In this document: in pieces, positions 45,249-53,440 of the stretch
Position numbering within the stretch: position 1 is the stretch's first letter
Layout of the letters: each line of letters opens with the position of its first letter
NCBI RefSeq assembly: GCF_034424625.1
Contig: NZ_CP139977.1
Span: forward strand, 376,277-440,276
DNA length: 64,000 nucleotides
Direction of reading: 5' to 3'
From: Janthinobacterium lividum
GTDB taxonomy: Bacteria > Pseudomonadota > Gammaproteobacteria > Burkholderiales > Burkholderiaceae_D
Made by a program: the position numbers and the translations under genes
Notes under the pieces: model-generated
What the model was told of the DNA's origin: nothing
Seen by the model: only the letters and a program-made list of their open reading frames with translations
The model's database searches: none

Positions 45249-47762
45249 GTGAGAAGCAGAATGCGAAAGGATGACACGGCGGCGCATATAGAACGGCGCC
45301 TTGGGGAACTTCATAAAGAGCGTTTGGCCTTCGGTGAGATACACCTTCACCAGAACTGCCTCGGAGGAACATTTCGCATGAAAGACCGGCTGCCGTTCTT
45401 CTGCTCCGCTTGCGGAGCAGGTCGAGATGGCGAATGGCTCATGCAGCCTCATAACGTTTTTTTGAGTATCGGCTGTCCCTGCTGCCAAAGCATTGAGGGG
45501 GTCAGGGCGAAATTCAATGCGGCTCCGCACCTTGGAGGCTATCAACTCCTGGCCTTGAGTTCTTATAGCAAAGCCGACGTAAATAGTGTTCGCTACACGG
45601 TCACCAGCCCCGACGGCTTCAGCTCAAATCCTCTAACGAAGAGTGCGGTAGCCGTTGCGATTCGACAAGGCCGCATTCCTGGTGCCACCGAAATCACGTC
45701 CCAGCGGGAAGTGAAAGAGATTGTGGAGAAATTTGAGGCGGTCTTTGATATGGGCGGCAAGATTAATTTTGTGGCCTGGAACATGGATCACACGACGACG
45801 CCTGGCCCATTTTTCCGCGTATGTACCGGTGTTCGTATCATGCGTGAGCCTCTAACCGATCCTGCGATGCCCATGCGTGGCGTGAGAGGGCTTATCGAGA
45901 AAGAGACGAAGGATAAACAAAACGATGAAGATTGGTCCAAGGAGGCGAGGGACCATAGGGCCACCATCATCAGCTACATCCACACGCTGGGCGACCACGT
46001 CAAGATCAAGTATCAATCGCGTACCGGATTCGAGAAGGAGCATACGCTCATTCGAGCTCGTGAAACAAACTGGGGGCAATCCGGGTATAAGAAAGGCGAA
46101 AAACTTTGCCAAGCTGTTCTACTTGAACTTTTCCCTGACAAGGACTGGATGTGGAACAAGCGTTACGAGTTTCTACGATACGAATCCAGCCTGCTTGAAC
46201 TGGACGGATACAGTGAAAGGTTTAATCTCGCTTTTGAGCATCAGGGTGTCCAGCACTACAAACCGAACAACGTCTTCGACGACACACCCGAAGAATTTGA
46301 GGAACGAATCAAACGCGACAAATTTAAAGTTGACCAGTGCAAGCACGAAGGGATCAAATTACTAATAGTCCCACCATTGCCGCTTGATCCAGCATCCTAT
46401 CTAAAGTTCATCAAAGGCGAACTCGCGGCACTAGGCGTTGCATTCCCCGGTAAAGTGACAGCAGAGCAGATTTCAAAGCGTTGGCTAAAAATCTGCCGGA
46501 ATCCGCTGCAACAACTGCAAGCGTCAGTAATTCACGGCCTGGGCGCTCATATGCTCGTTTCCCCCGAACTAGAACTCGTTAAAGTCACCACAATTATCAC
46601 GTATCGTTGCGGAGTGTGCGGGACAAAAAACAAGGCCGAGGCCAAGGGATTCTCCTCTGGAAAACCGCGGCGATACTGCCCGAATTGCAAAGGCAAAGAA
46701 GCCGGATTGGTGCGCCGGAATGAGTCCTTGGCACGTTGGAAATTAGATCTGTCGGAGGCTATTTTCTCGCGCTTAGTTACAAGACCCGGAGAACGGATCG
46801 TCTTGGTGTGTGAGAAAGGGCATGAGGAACCCGTGTCCTCCGTCACCGGCGCGAAGGCCTGGTACGACGGCGACACATACCGTTGTCCACATTGCAAAAC
46901 ACTTGAATTGGGCTACGAAGAGAGCGACCGTGCGAGCCGACTCAGTGCCGCTGCCCTGGAACAGCGCAAACCAGAATTCGAGGCGAAGATTCGAGAGGCT
47001 GGCCTAGCTCTCACTAGCGAGGTTTTCATACGCAGAGACGGCGAACTCGGAGAAATTTGCGCCCCGGTGAGCTGTCCCGAAGGGCACCAGTTTGAGATCG
47101 GTCTGACCGAACTTTCCAGGCTTTTTTCTAACAAGTATCTTTCCAACCGCTCAGTGGTTCCGCACCTTTGCGAGGCATGTTGCTACCCTGACTCCACGCC
47201 CGACTCACGGAAAAGCACAGTTTTTCATCGCTTGGTTTTCCTAAAAAAGTACCACCCCCGCGTCGAATATGTTGGCGGTTTCGATTTTACCGGGAAAGCG
47301 ATGGAAGAGTATCGTTGCGGGGAGAGACATAAGATCACCGGCAGGCCACATCCGAGCTTTCTTATTCGCTATGACACGATTCGGGCAACGGACAAAGCGG
47401 AGAGGTTCCAGACCCCGTGCTATGTATGCGCGGTAGAGAAAGGAAAGGGGTTGCCCTCTTCGTCAAAGACCCTCGAAATGATTACGGGCCGAATGCTGTT
47501 AATAAGTGAGGCCCTGGCTAATCGCACTGGCGGGCCGCTTTACATTCCTATGGTTACTCTTGCCTCGGGGGAGCAACTCATTGAAGGAAAGTACATTAGC
47601 ACCTCGAAGACAAAACTATCGTTTTCTTGTGGCGCAGCGGGCCACGCTCCGGCAGCGAAGACCGCCGACAACTACTTCAACACTCATAAGCGCGGCTACT
47701 GCAAAGCCTGCTTGCGCATGGCGGGTGTGGAAGATGTGGTCGAGCTGCTGAATTCGGAATAG
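45249..47762 (+). CDS. Zinc-ribbon-rich protein with PD-(D/E)XK nuclease-like core
   Basis: 837 residues (GTG start; an ATG four codons in is an alternative). N-terminal zinc ribbon about 50-80 (FFCSACGAG, GCPCCQ). Around residues 290-375 lies a restriction-fold-like block: LCQAVLLELFPDKDWMW, then LLELDGYSERFNLAFEHQGV followed by QHY, and CKHEGIKLLIVPP. The D and the E-x-Q fit a PD-(D/E)XK/Vsr-type active site. The C-terminal half has at least four more ribbon-like pairs: YRCGVCG/YCPNCKG, VCEKGH/YRCPHC, SCPEGH/CEACC, YRCGERH/CYVC. The many ribbons suggest sequence or structure recognition on DNA. I do not recognise a named family; a defence nuclease is the best guess from layout and neighbourhood. 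Confidence 0.75.
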   Translation: MRSRMRKDDTAAHIERRLGELHKERLAFGEIHLHQNCLGGTFRMKDRLPFFCSACGAGRDGEWLMQPHNVFLSIGCPCCQSIEGVRAKFNAAPHLGGYQLLALSSYSKADVNSVRYTVTSPDGFSSNPLTKSAVAVAIRQGRIPGATEITSQREVKEIVEKFEAVFDMGGKINFVAWNMDHTTTPGPFFRVCTGVRIMREPLTDPAMPMRGVRGLIEKETKDKQNDEDWSKEARDHRATIISYIHTLGDHVKIKYQSRTGFEKEHTLIRARETNWGQSGYKKGEKLCQAVLLELFPDKDWMWNKRYEFLRYESSLLELDGYSERFNLAFEHQGVQHYKPNNVFDDTPEEFEERIKRDKFKVDQCKHEGIKLLIVPPLPLDPASYLKFIKGELAALGVAFPGKVTAEQISKRWLKICRNPLQQLQASVIHGLGAHMLVSPELELVKVTTIITYRCGVCGTKNKAEAKGFSSGKPRRYCPNCKGKEAGLVRRNESLARWKLDLSEAIFSRLVTRPGERIVLVCEKGHEEPVSSVTGAKAWYDGDTYRCPHCKTLELGYEESDRASRLSAAALEQRKPEFEAKIREAGLALTSEVFIRRDGELGEICAPVSCPEGHQFEIGLTELSRLFSNKYLSNRSVVPHLCEACCYPDSTPDSRKSTVFHRLVFLKKYHPRVEYVGGFDFTGKAMEEYRCGERHKITGRPHPSFLIRYDTIRATDKAERFQTPCYVCAVEKGKGLPSSSKTLEMITGRMLLISEALANRTGGPLYIPMVTLASGEQLIEGKYISTSKTKLSFSCGAAGHAPAAKTADNYFNTHKRGYCKACLRMAGVEDVVELLNSE

Positions 47763-47881
47763 TTGTTCATCTGAGACAACGGCACGGGGAGGCTGATCTC
47801 GAACTCGAAGCTGACGCTGATTATCAGGTGTAATAGCTCAGACTTGACCGGACAGCAAGCATCCGGTGAACGACAGCTTCC

Positions 47882-49112
47882 TGCGGATTCAATCGGTCAA
47901 CGCAACACATTGTTCAAATCGTTGAGCCGGTGTTTGGTAGTGTAGCGTCTTCCTGGGGCGCTCGTTGAGTCGTCTGGCTACCGCATCGAGTTGCTCTTGC
48001 GAATAGGTGGAAATATCCAGCCCCTTGGGGAAATACTGGCGCAACAGGCCGTTGGTATTTTCATTTGAACCGCGCTGCCATGGATTCTGTGGATCGCAGA
48101 AATAGACCTGGATGTCGGTGGCCAACGTAAAGCGTTTATGCCCGGCCAGTTCGCTGCCACGATCCCACGTCAGTGACTTATACAGTTCCTGGGGCAGCCT
48201 GCGGGCATTGTCGATCAATGCGTTGACCACCGTTTCGGTATTTTTGGCGGCGACTTTTATCAGCATGACATAGCGCGTCTGGCGCTCGACCAAGGTCACG
48301 ATCTGGCTGTTGTGGCTGCCGCATAGCAGGTCCCCCTCCCAATGCCCGGGCACCGCTCGATCCGCCGCCGTCGCTGGACGCTCGCTGATCGACACGGCAT
48401 CGACAATTCTGCCGTGGTTGTCCGTCTTTTGGGTGTGATGACGAGAGCGGCGCATGGCGCGCGTACGGCGCAAGTGCTCCAGCAGCTCCTTCTTTAAGGC
48501 GCCTCGGGCCTGGATATAGAGGCTGCGGTAAATGGTTTCGTGCGACACGTGATACTCCTCGTGGCGCGTGAACAGCTGCTTGAGCCAGCCAGCAATCTGT
48601 TCCGGCGACCACTGCAATTGGAGCTTGCTGGCAACCATGTTGGCCAGCATGCGGCTCTCCGTCAGCTTACAAGGTTTGGGGCGGCGCGCCTGATCCCACG
48701 CATACTGATCGGCCTGAGTTGCGCGATATGCTTCGCGGCCACCGTTGCGCCTGAGTTCCCTGCTGATGGTCGATGGTGCGCGTCCAAGGCGCCTGGCAAG
48801 TGCGCGGATGGATATGCCGGTAACGATGGCGCGCGATACCTCCTCGCGCTCGGCCAGCGTCAGCGCCAGTCGGGAACGGCATCGCGGCGCTGGCCGTATG
48901 CCACCAGACTCAGCCAGAATCCGCTGTATCGACGAGTGATTCCGATCAAATAGCTGGGCTATCATCTGCAGGGAGTCGCCTTGCTTCCAGCGTTCCCACA
49001 TCAAGGCCTTCTGGGTCTCAGTGTAATAAATTCGTGGTTTCTGTTTCATCTTCAACACTCCTATAACCTAGATGTTTAGGTTAGAGTGTTGCGACCACCG
49101 ATTGAATCCGCA
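47882..49112 (-). mobile_element. Intact IS30-family insertion sequence
   Basis: Ends TGCGGATTCAATCGGTCAAC (left) and the inverse of GCGACCACCGATTGAATCCG plus CA (right). A 2-base CC follows and precedes the ends and may be the target duplication. One intact transposase gene. Confidence 0.88.
47889..49049 (-). CDS. IS30-family transposase
   Basis: 386 residues from the ATG at 49,049, with AGGAG 8 bases upstream. N-terminal helix-turn-helix (LQMIAQLFDRNHSSIQRILA) plus a second one (SIRALARRLGRAPSTISREL). DDE core: WEGDLLCG, LTWDRGSELAGH and RGSNENTNGLLRQYFPKG supply the two aspartates and the glutamate. All are intact, so the element is probably active. Its right end resembles the ends of repeat copies 3, 7 and 9, so the enzyme might act on them in trans. 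Confidence 0.95.
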   Translation of the reverse strand: MKQKPRIYYTETQKALMWERWKQGDSLQMIAQLFDRNHSSIQRILAESGGIRPAPRCRSRLALTLAEREEVSRAIVTGISIRALARRLGRAPSTISRELRRNGGREAYRATQADQYAWDQARRPKPCKLTESRMLANMVASKLQLQWSPEQIAGWLKQLFTRHEEYHVSHETIYRSLYIQARGALKKELLEHLRRTRAMRRSRHHTQKTDNHGRIVDAVSISERPATAADRAVPGHWEGDLLCGSHNSQIVTLVERQTRYVMLIKVAAKNTETVVNALIDNARRLPQELYKSLTWDRGSELAGHKRFTLATDIQVYFCDPQNPWQRGSNENTNGLLRQYFPKGLDISTYSQEQLDAVARRLNERPRKTLHYQTPAQRFEQCVALTD

Positions 49113-49174
49113 CCCCATCTCGGACCTTCGCACTTATTACCGAATGCCTCCAAATCTGATCTGCATTCTACAGA

Positions 49175-50068
49175 TCAGAGTTTCGTGACAAGTATTCTAG
49201 TATGGCCTGGCGCCGCTATCACCTCGAAGAAATCCACGTTTGAGTTCGTGGTCTCAACCAGCCTTCGATACTCCCTCCTTCGCTCCTTGGACATTCGCAT
49301 GCCGAACACCACAGAGACCAAGTCGCCCGGCCAATCAAAGAGTCCATGCGTCTCTTCAACGTAGCGCCATTCCTTTTCGTAGCACCATGGAGTTGTCTTA
49401 GTACTGAGCGAAGCGCGAAATACTGAATCCTCGAACGAAACTCGCCCGCGCGATTCCATCCCGCCACTTTGTGTGGCATAGAACGCTACTTCGTTCTTGA
49501 AGCCTACATCAAAGACTGGCTTCTCGTTAACATAGTTAACCGCGATCATATGTCGGTTACCACGTAGCTTTGAGTCAGCGCCACCGGAGAAGCCGAGTGC
49601 GATGCCGCTGTGATTTGCACCATAGTGCGCCCACATCAATTCGTTGTCATTGCACTCGGAAAGGCTGAAGATTCCTACATGAGAAAGGCGCTTGCGCATA
49701 TCCAGGAAGATTTCCTGTGGGTCTGAAACGCTTCTATTATGATCAGCGTAAAGCTCACGCATCGCTCGTACTTTTTCCTTGTGGGGCAGCTTCTTGAATC
49801 TCTCCAACCACCGCTTGGTCTTTCGCTCACTGTAGGAAAAAAGTGTGTTGGGTGCCCTGTGAAACGGTAGTCCAATCATTCCCATGAGCTGAGCATTTTC
49901 CATCTTACGAATGGTCGCGGCTTCCCATTTTGGTGGAATGTCACCTGGCCTGCATTCAAGTGGGTCATTCAGTTGGGATGGCTTTGATAACCAGACTTTC
50001 CTGTCTTCGATAATCTTTTTTGTGCGATCTGAATCGTCACGAAACTTGTATAGCGTTTGCGGTACTAT
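49175..50068 (-). CDS. DUF2971 protein, start codon replaced by ATA or disturbed
   Basis: The first ATG in frame is at 49,903, but coding similarity clearly continues 55 codons further: LYKFRDDSDRTKKIIEDRKV followed by WLSKPSQLNDPLEC is the usual DUF2971 N-terminus. The frame reaches AAGGAG plus 6 bases plus ATA at 50,066-50,068, where an ATG would be expected. Later GIFSLSECNDNELMWAHYGA and HSGIALGF are the family core; EKEWRYV follows. About 297 residues in total. DUF2971 proteins are of unknown biochemistry and are frequent in defence islands. An IS5 starts about 13 bases upstream, separating it from the HNH gene with which it seems to have formed an operon. Confidence 0.8.
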   Translation of the reverse strand: MVPQTLYKFRDDSDRTKKIIEDRKVWLSKPSQLNDPLECRPGDIPPKWEAATIRKMENAQLMGMIGLPFHRAPNTLFSYSERKTKRWLERFKKLPHKEKVRAMRELYADHNRSVSDPQEIFLDMRKRLSHVGIFSLSECNDNELMWAHYGANHSGIALGFSGGADSKLRGNRHMIAVNYVNEKPVFDVGFKNEVAFYATQSGGMESRGRVSFEDSVFRASLSTKTTPWCYEKEWRYVEETHGLFDWPGDLVSVVFGMRMSKERRREYRRLVETTNSNVDFFEVIAAPGHTRILVTKL

Positions 50069-50081
50069 GGCTTGCTCCTTA

Positions 50082-50993
50082 GAAACGGTTTAATAACTTA
50101 GCGGAAATTTAGTCGGTGCAGCAGCAACGAGCCCATGGCCAGGTAAATCATATTTTCCGAAACATCAATGCGCTGCTCGTAGTCGCGCACCAGGCGCCGG
50201 TAACGCATCAGCCATGCAAACGTTCGCTCGACCACCCAGCGCCTTGGCTGAACAGCGAAACCTTGCTGCCCTTGCAGGCGCCGCACGACTTCCACCGTGA
50301 AGTCAAGAAACGCGGCCTTGTCCATCAACTGTCTGCGGTCATATGCCGCATCCCCAAACAGATGCTTCACCCATGGCCAGCGTTTAATCAGGCCGTCGAG
50401 CACCATCTGAGCACCAGTGGAGTCGGCAAGATCGGCTGGCGTCAGGTTCATCGCCAGCAAGCGACCGTCCGTGTCGACCGCGATATGGCGTTTGCGCCCG
50501 CTGAGTTTCTTGTTTGCGTCATAGCCTCTCGTTCGTGCCCCTGGCGCTTTCACGCTCTGGCTATCGACAACACCCGCACTCGGCAGCACCTCCCGCTCAT
50601 TGCACATACGATCGAGCATCAGCGCCAAGTCATGAATGGTGCGAAACAGCATGCGCCGCATCAGCCGCCGAAACCAGTAATAAACCGTCTGATACGGCGG
50701 GAAATCATTTGGCAGCATGCGCCACTCGCATCCGGACGGTACCATGTAACGCAGCGCATTGATCACCGTGCGCAAATCCGTCTTGCGAGGTCTTCCCGTC
50801 TTCGCTTGCCTTGGCAGCAGCGGTGCGATCAGACGCCACTCTTCATCTTTCACATCTGTGGGATAGCCACGTTTGAGTGTCGTCCTCACCTGCTGATGCC
50901 GGCTTCGATTCTCTTGCGTCCACATCGTCAATCGCTCCAAAACATCAAAGATGCTTTGACCTAAAAGTTGCTATGAAGTTTTTAAACCGTCAC
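50082..50993 (-). mobile_element. IS5-family insertion sequence inside the defence operon
   Basis: Ends GAAACGGTTTAATAACTT (left) and the inverse GTGACGGTTTAAAAACTT (right) match at 15 of 18 positions. Flanking triplets TTA and TGA fit a TNA-type target with one change. The transposase gene is intact. The right end supplies or straddles the stop codon of the HNH gene. Confidence 0.82.
50098..50940 (-). CDS. IS5-family transposase
   Basis: 280 residues in one frame. N-terminal DUF4096-like part (YPTDVKDEEWRLIAPLLPRQ, LRTVINALRYMVPSGCEWRM), then the DDE core: GVVDSQSVKAPGARTRGYDA for the first aspartate, LFGDAAYDRRQL for the second, and RWVVERTFAWLMRYRRLVRD for the glutamate. All intact, so the element is likely active. 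Confidence 0.94.
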   Translation of the reverse strand: MERLTMWTQENRSRHQQVRTTLKRGYPTDVKDEEWRLIAPLLPRQAKTGRPRKTDLRTVINALRYMVPSGCEWRMLPNDFPPYQTVYYWFRRLMRRMLFRTIHDLALMLDRMCNEREVLPSAGVVDSQSVKAPGARTRGYDANKKLSGRKRHIAVDTDGRLLAMNLTPADLADSTGAQMVLDGLIKRWPWVKHLFGDAAYDRRQLMDKAAFLDFTVEVVRRLQGQQGFAVQPRRWVVERTFAWLMRYRRLVRDYEQRIDVSENMIYLAMGSLLLHRLNFR

Positions 50994-51856
50994 TGAGGGG
51001 GTATTAGAGGGCTGTGTGCGACATTCTTGTAGCCGCCCTGACAAAACCAATCGGACTTTGCTAGTCCCTCATAGACCGCAGCTTGCCATGAATTTTTAAC
51101 CATCCTTCGGCGGTTTCCTGCCTGTTCCAGCAAATGGGCTTTAAGTGTTTCCTGAGTCCAAGGTTTGGATTCAATATCAAAGTAGATATTAATCAATTCA
51201 CCAGCTGCGTGTATTGTATAGAGCTCACCCAAGCCGAAAACCTTAAAATGATTTTTTACTATTGCCTGCAGGTCGTCCGTCCAGTGAACTGGTGGAGTCG
51301 CCGAGAATATCAACGATGGTGGTGTGCCAGGAATTAAGCTGGCCGTAAGCCACACTTCGCCATCTACAGAATCAAAATAAGGATGTAAAGTTTGTTCGCT
51401 TTTGACTGTGGGTTTTCTGGCTCCGGTGTCTGTATTGCAGTCCTTACATGAAGGTACTAAATTGATGGGAGTAACAGCAAAGTTTGCATGTTCAGCCTTT
51501 GCCAAATGGTGGTCCAACGTCGAAACAGGGCGTTGATTGCACAGTGGACAAAGTCCGCCTGGCGAACTCGCCCGAATCGTGTCGTAAATATAGCGACTTG
51601 GACCGCCTTTTCGCGCGAATGTCTGGGTGTAGAGTGTTTCCATCTCGCCTCTACTTACCCATTTATCTACTGCATCCGTCGCTGCAATTGTGTATAGATC
51701 GTTGGACTTCCCTAGCTCTCTATATACTGTCTCTGCTGCCGAAAGGGTTTCTATAGCACCTAGAAGACGCAATGATAATCCTTTATCTTGAACGCTGTCT
51801 GCACATAGTTCGAGGATCGCTTTAAGGCTATAGGTTGGCGGATTTATTTTCCTCAT
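50990..51856 (-). CDS. HNH nuclease (PtuB-like partner of the ATPase), 3' end altered by IS5
   Basis: 288 residues. HNH/treble-clef core in the middle: GLCPLCNQRPVSTLDHHLAK with two cysteines and the DHH catalytic group, then INLVPSCKDCNTDTG with the second cysteine pair. The start overlaps the stop of the ATPase gene by 4 bases (ATGA), indicating translational coupling. ATPase plus HNH pairs are the makeup of Septu (PtuA/PtuB) defence. The stop codon lies at or within the IS5 terminal repeat, so the last residue(s) come from the insertion; without it the gene would end at, or read into, the DUF2971 gene. Confidence 0.85.
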   Translation of the reverse strand: MRKINPPTYSLKAILELCADSVQDKGLSLRLLGAIETLSAAETVYRELGKSNDLYTIAATDAVDKWVSRGEMETLYTQTFARKGGPSRYIYDTIRASSPGGLCPLCNQRPVSTLDHHLAKAEHANFAVTPINLVPSCKDCNTDTGARKPTVKSEQTLHPYFDSVDGEVWLTASLIPGTPPSLIFSATPPVHWTDDLQAIVKNHFKVFGLGELYTIHAAGELINIYFDIESKPWTQETLKAHLLEQAGNRRRMVKNSWQAAVYEGLAKSDWFCQGGYKNVAHSPLIPPQ

Positions 51857-53406
51857 TGAGTACGTTTTATGTCACGGTTAGTTACAAGTGCTCGGGCAAT
51901 GGCACGCCCTTCTGCTCCGAGTTTCTCATCAAAATGTTTTAAGACCCGCTCGTAATTGAGGGGAGGCGTACTGTAGACTGCTGTTTGAATCAAACCATAA
52001 AATCCAGCAGTAGTCACTTCGAATCCAAACACCTCCCTCGTTAAGACGCCAAGGTTTTCACCGAAGGTTTCAATTGTTGGACGTTCCGCAACAGAGCTAA
52101 GTCCCGCCCTTTGTAGAATCCAAGCACATGATTGAGGTACTTCTTGCAACACCACAGGCGAATGCGTAGCCAAAATAGCGACCCCATTACGGCGGACTAA
52201 AAGATCAGATAGGCTTCGAATAAATGCCGACAGCAAAGGGGGATGAAGGTGCCCCTCGGGTTCATCCATCAATACCAAGGTTCTTTCATCGACTAGTTCA
52301 ACCAATCTGGTAATTGTGAGTAGTACGATTTTATGACCTGAGCTTAGGCGCCGATGGAAAAAATCAAAGGCTTCGGCTTGCCACAGTTCGTCCGGTAAAC
52401 TAAGTAAATCTGAGACATTCGCATCAGCAAATACTGGATCATTTGCTAGTGTCACTACTGCTTGGCGCCAGCGATCAGCACGTAGCCCTTTTCGGCAGAT
52501 CGCGAAACTGTTCGTAAAATCGTGCGCCAAATCAGAGGGACTCTTTACACGAACCACTTGCGTCTCCGCATTCTTAATTCGCAGCCCCACGGCATGCGCT
52601 GTGATTTCCGACGTCTCTAAAATCGGTAGGTCAAAGTCATCAAATGCGCTGAACGATACAACGATAAGGCCAGAAAACGTCCAATCATCGGAGTTGTGGC
52701 CGAGCGGAGACAGTGTGCCAGCAGATTTATCAGGTCCTCCAGAATTAAGCAGCGCCTTTGCCAAGTGTTGCATGAAGTGTGTCTTGCCTACGCCGTTGCG
52801 ACCGATTAGTGCATGTACGTTTGTCGGAGGTGTGGAGTTTGGTGTGACCACGAAATCCATTGGCGGAGGTGGAGGTAATCCCAGCTGTGGAGCCGGCCGC
52901 AAGTAACAAAATTGAAATGGTGTGAGCGTTGCATCGCCACGCGCTAGTCTATGCCATCGATTTCTGACGTTAGCTGAAGGAAGATCTCTTAGTAGAGATT
53001 CACCAACCACATATTCATTGTTGACCTTGTCAAAAATCTTAAGGTCATATGCAATATCCCTCAAGCCCCTCAGTACAGTCAATCCCAAATCGTCTGGCAA
53101 TTTAAGTAATGCTTCATAGTACGTTTCACCTCGTGCTAATGAGAAATAACTTGGCGGGAGTATCGCAAACTGATCCTGCAACACGGGAGCTCGAGTGTTT
53201 TCAGCCGTAGTCGCACCAGGTAACAACCCTTGATGGCCGATTTTTACGTTGCCAATGTCGTGGAGAATTCCGCTTAAGTCAGCAATTCGGAGATAGAACT
53301 GAGTGCGGTATTTCCCCCAGTCATCCCACTGATCCTCAATCAGAAACGCAGCATTTGTCCTGCCAACTGGCATAGACTGCCCTATACGCACCACATTAAA
53401 TTTCAT
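51853..53406 (-). CDS. AAA/SMC-like ATPase (PtuA/OLD-like)
   Basis: 517 residues. Walker A GRNGVGKTHFMQHLA near residue 200, ABC-type signature LSSGHKIVLLTI near 350, Walker B TLVLMDEPEGHLHPPLL near 378 and the switch histidine ATHSPVVLQEVP. The first 190 residues are a specific N-terminal domain. Such single-chain ABC-like ATPases act as sensors or switches in Septu, Gabija, AbiEii-like and retron systems. The gene begins 34 bases after the STAND gene and overlaps the HNH gene, so the three are probably one transcript. Confidence 0.88.
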   Translation of the reverse strand: MKFNVVRIGQSMPVGRTNAAFLIEDQWDDWGKYRTQFYLRIADLSGILHDIGNVKIGHQGLLPGATTAENTRAPVLQDQFAILPPSYFSLARGETYYEALLKLPDDLGLTVLRGLRDIAYDLKIFDKVNNEYVVGESLLRDLPSANVRNRWHRLARGDATLTPFQFCYLRPAPQLGLPPPPPMDFVVTPNSTPPTNVHALIGRNGVGKTHFMQHLAKALLNSGGPDKSAGTLSPLGHNSDDWTFSGLIVVSFSAFDDFDLPILETSEITAHAVGLRIKNAETQVVRVKSPSDLAHDFTNSFAICRKGLRADRWRQAVVTLANDPVFADANVSDLLSLPDELWQAEAFDFFHRRLSSGHKIVLLTITRLVELVDERTLVLMDEPEGHLHPPLLSAFIRSLSDLLVRRNGVAILATHSPVVLQEVPQSCAWILQRAGLSSVAERPTIETFGENLGVLTREVFGFEVTTAGFYGLIQTAVYSTPPLNYERVLKHFDEKLGAEGRAIARALVTNRDIKRTQ

Positions 53407-53440
53407 CCATGTATCCTATTTGGGAAGGTCGCACTGTCGT

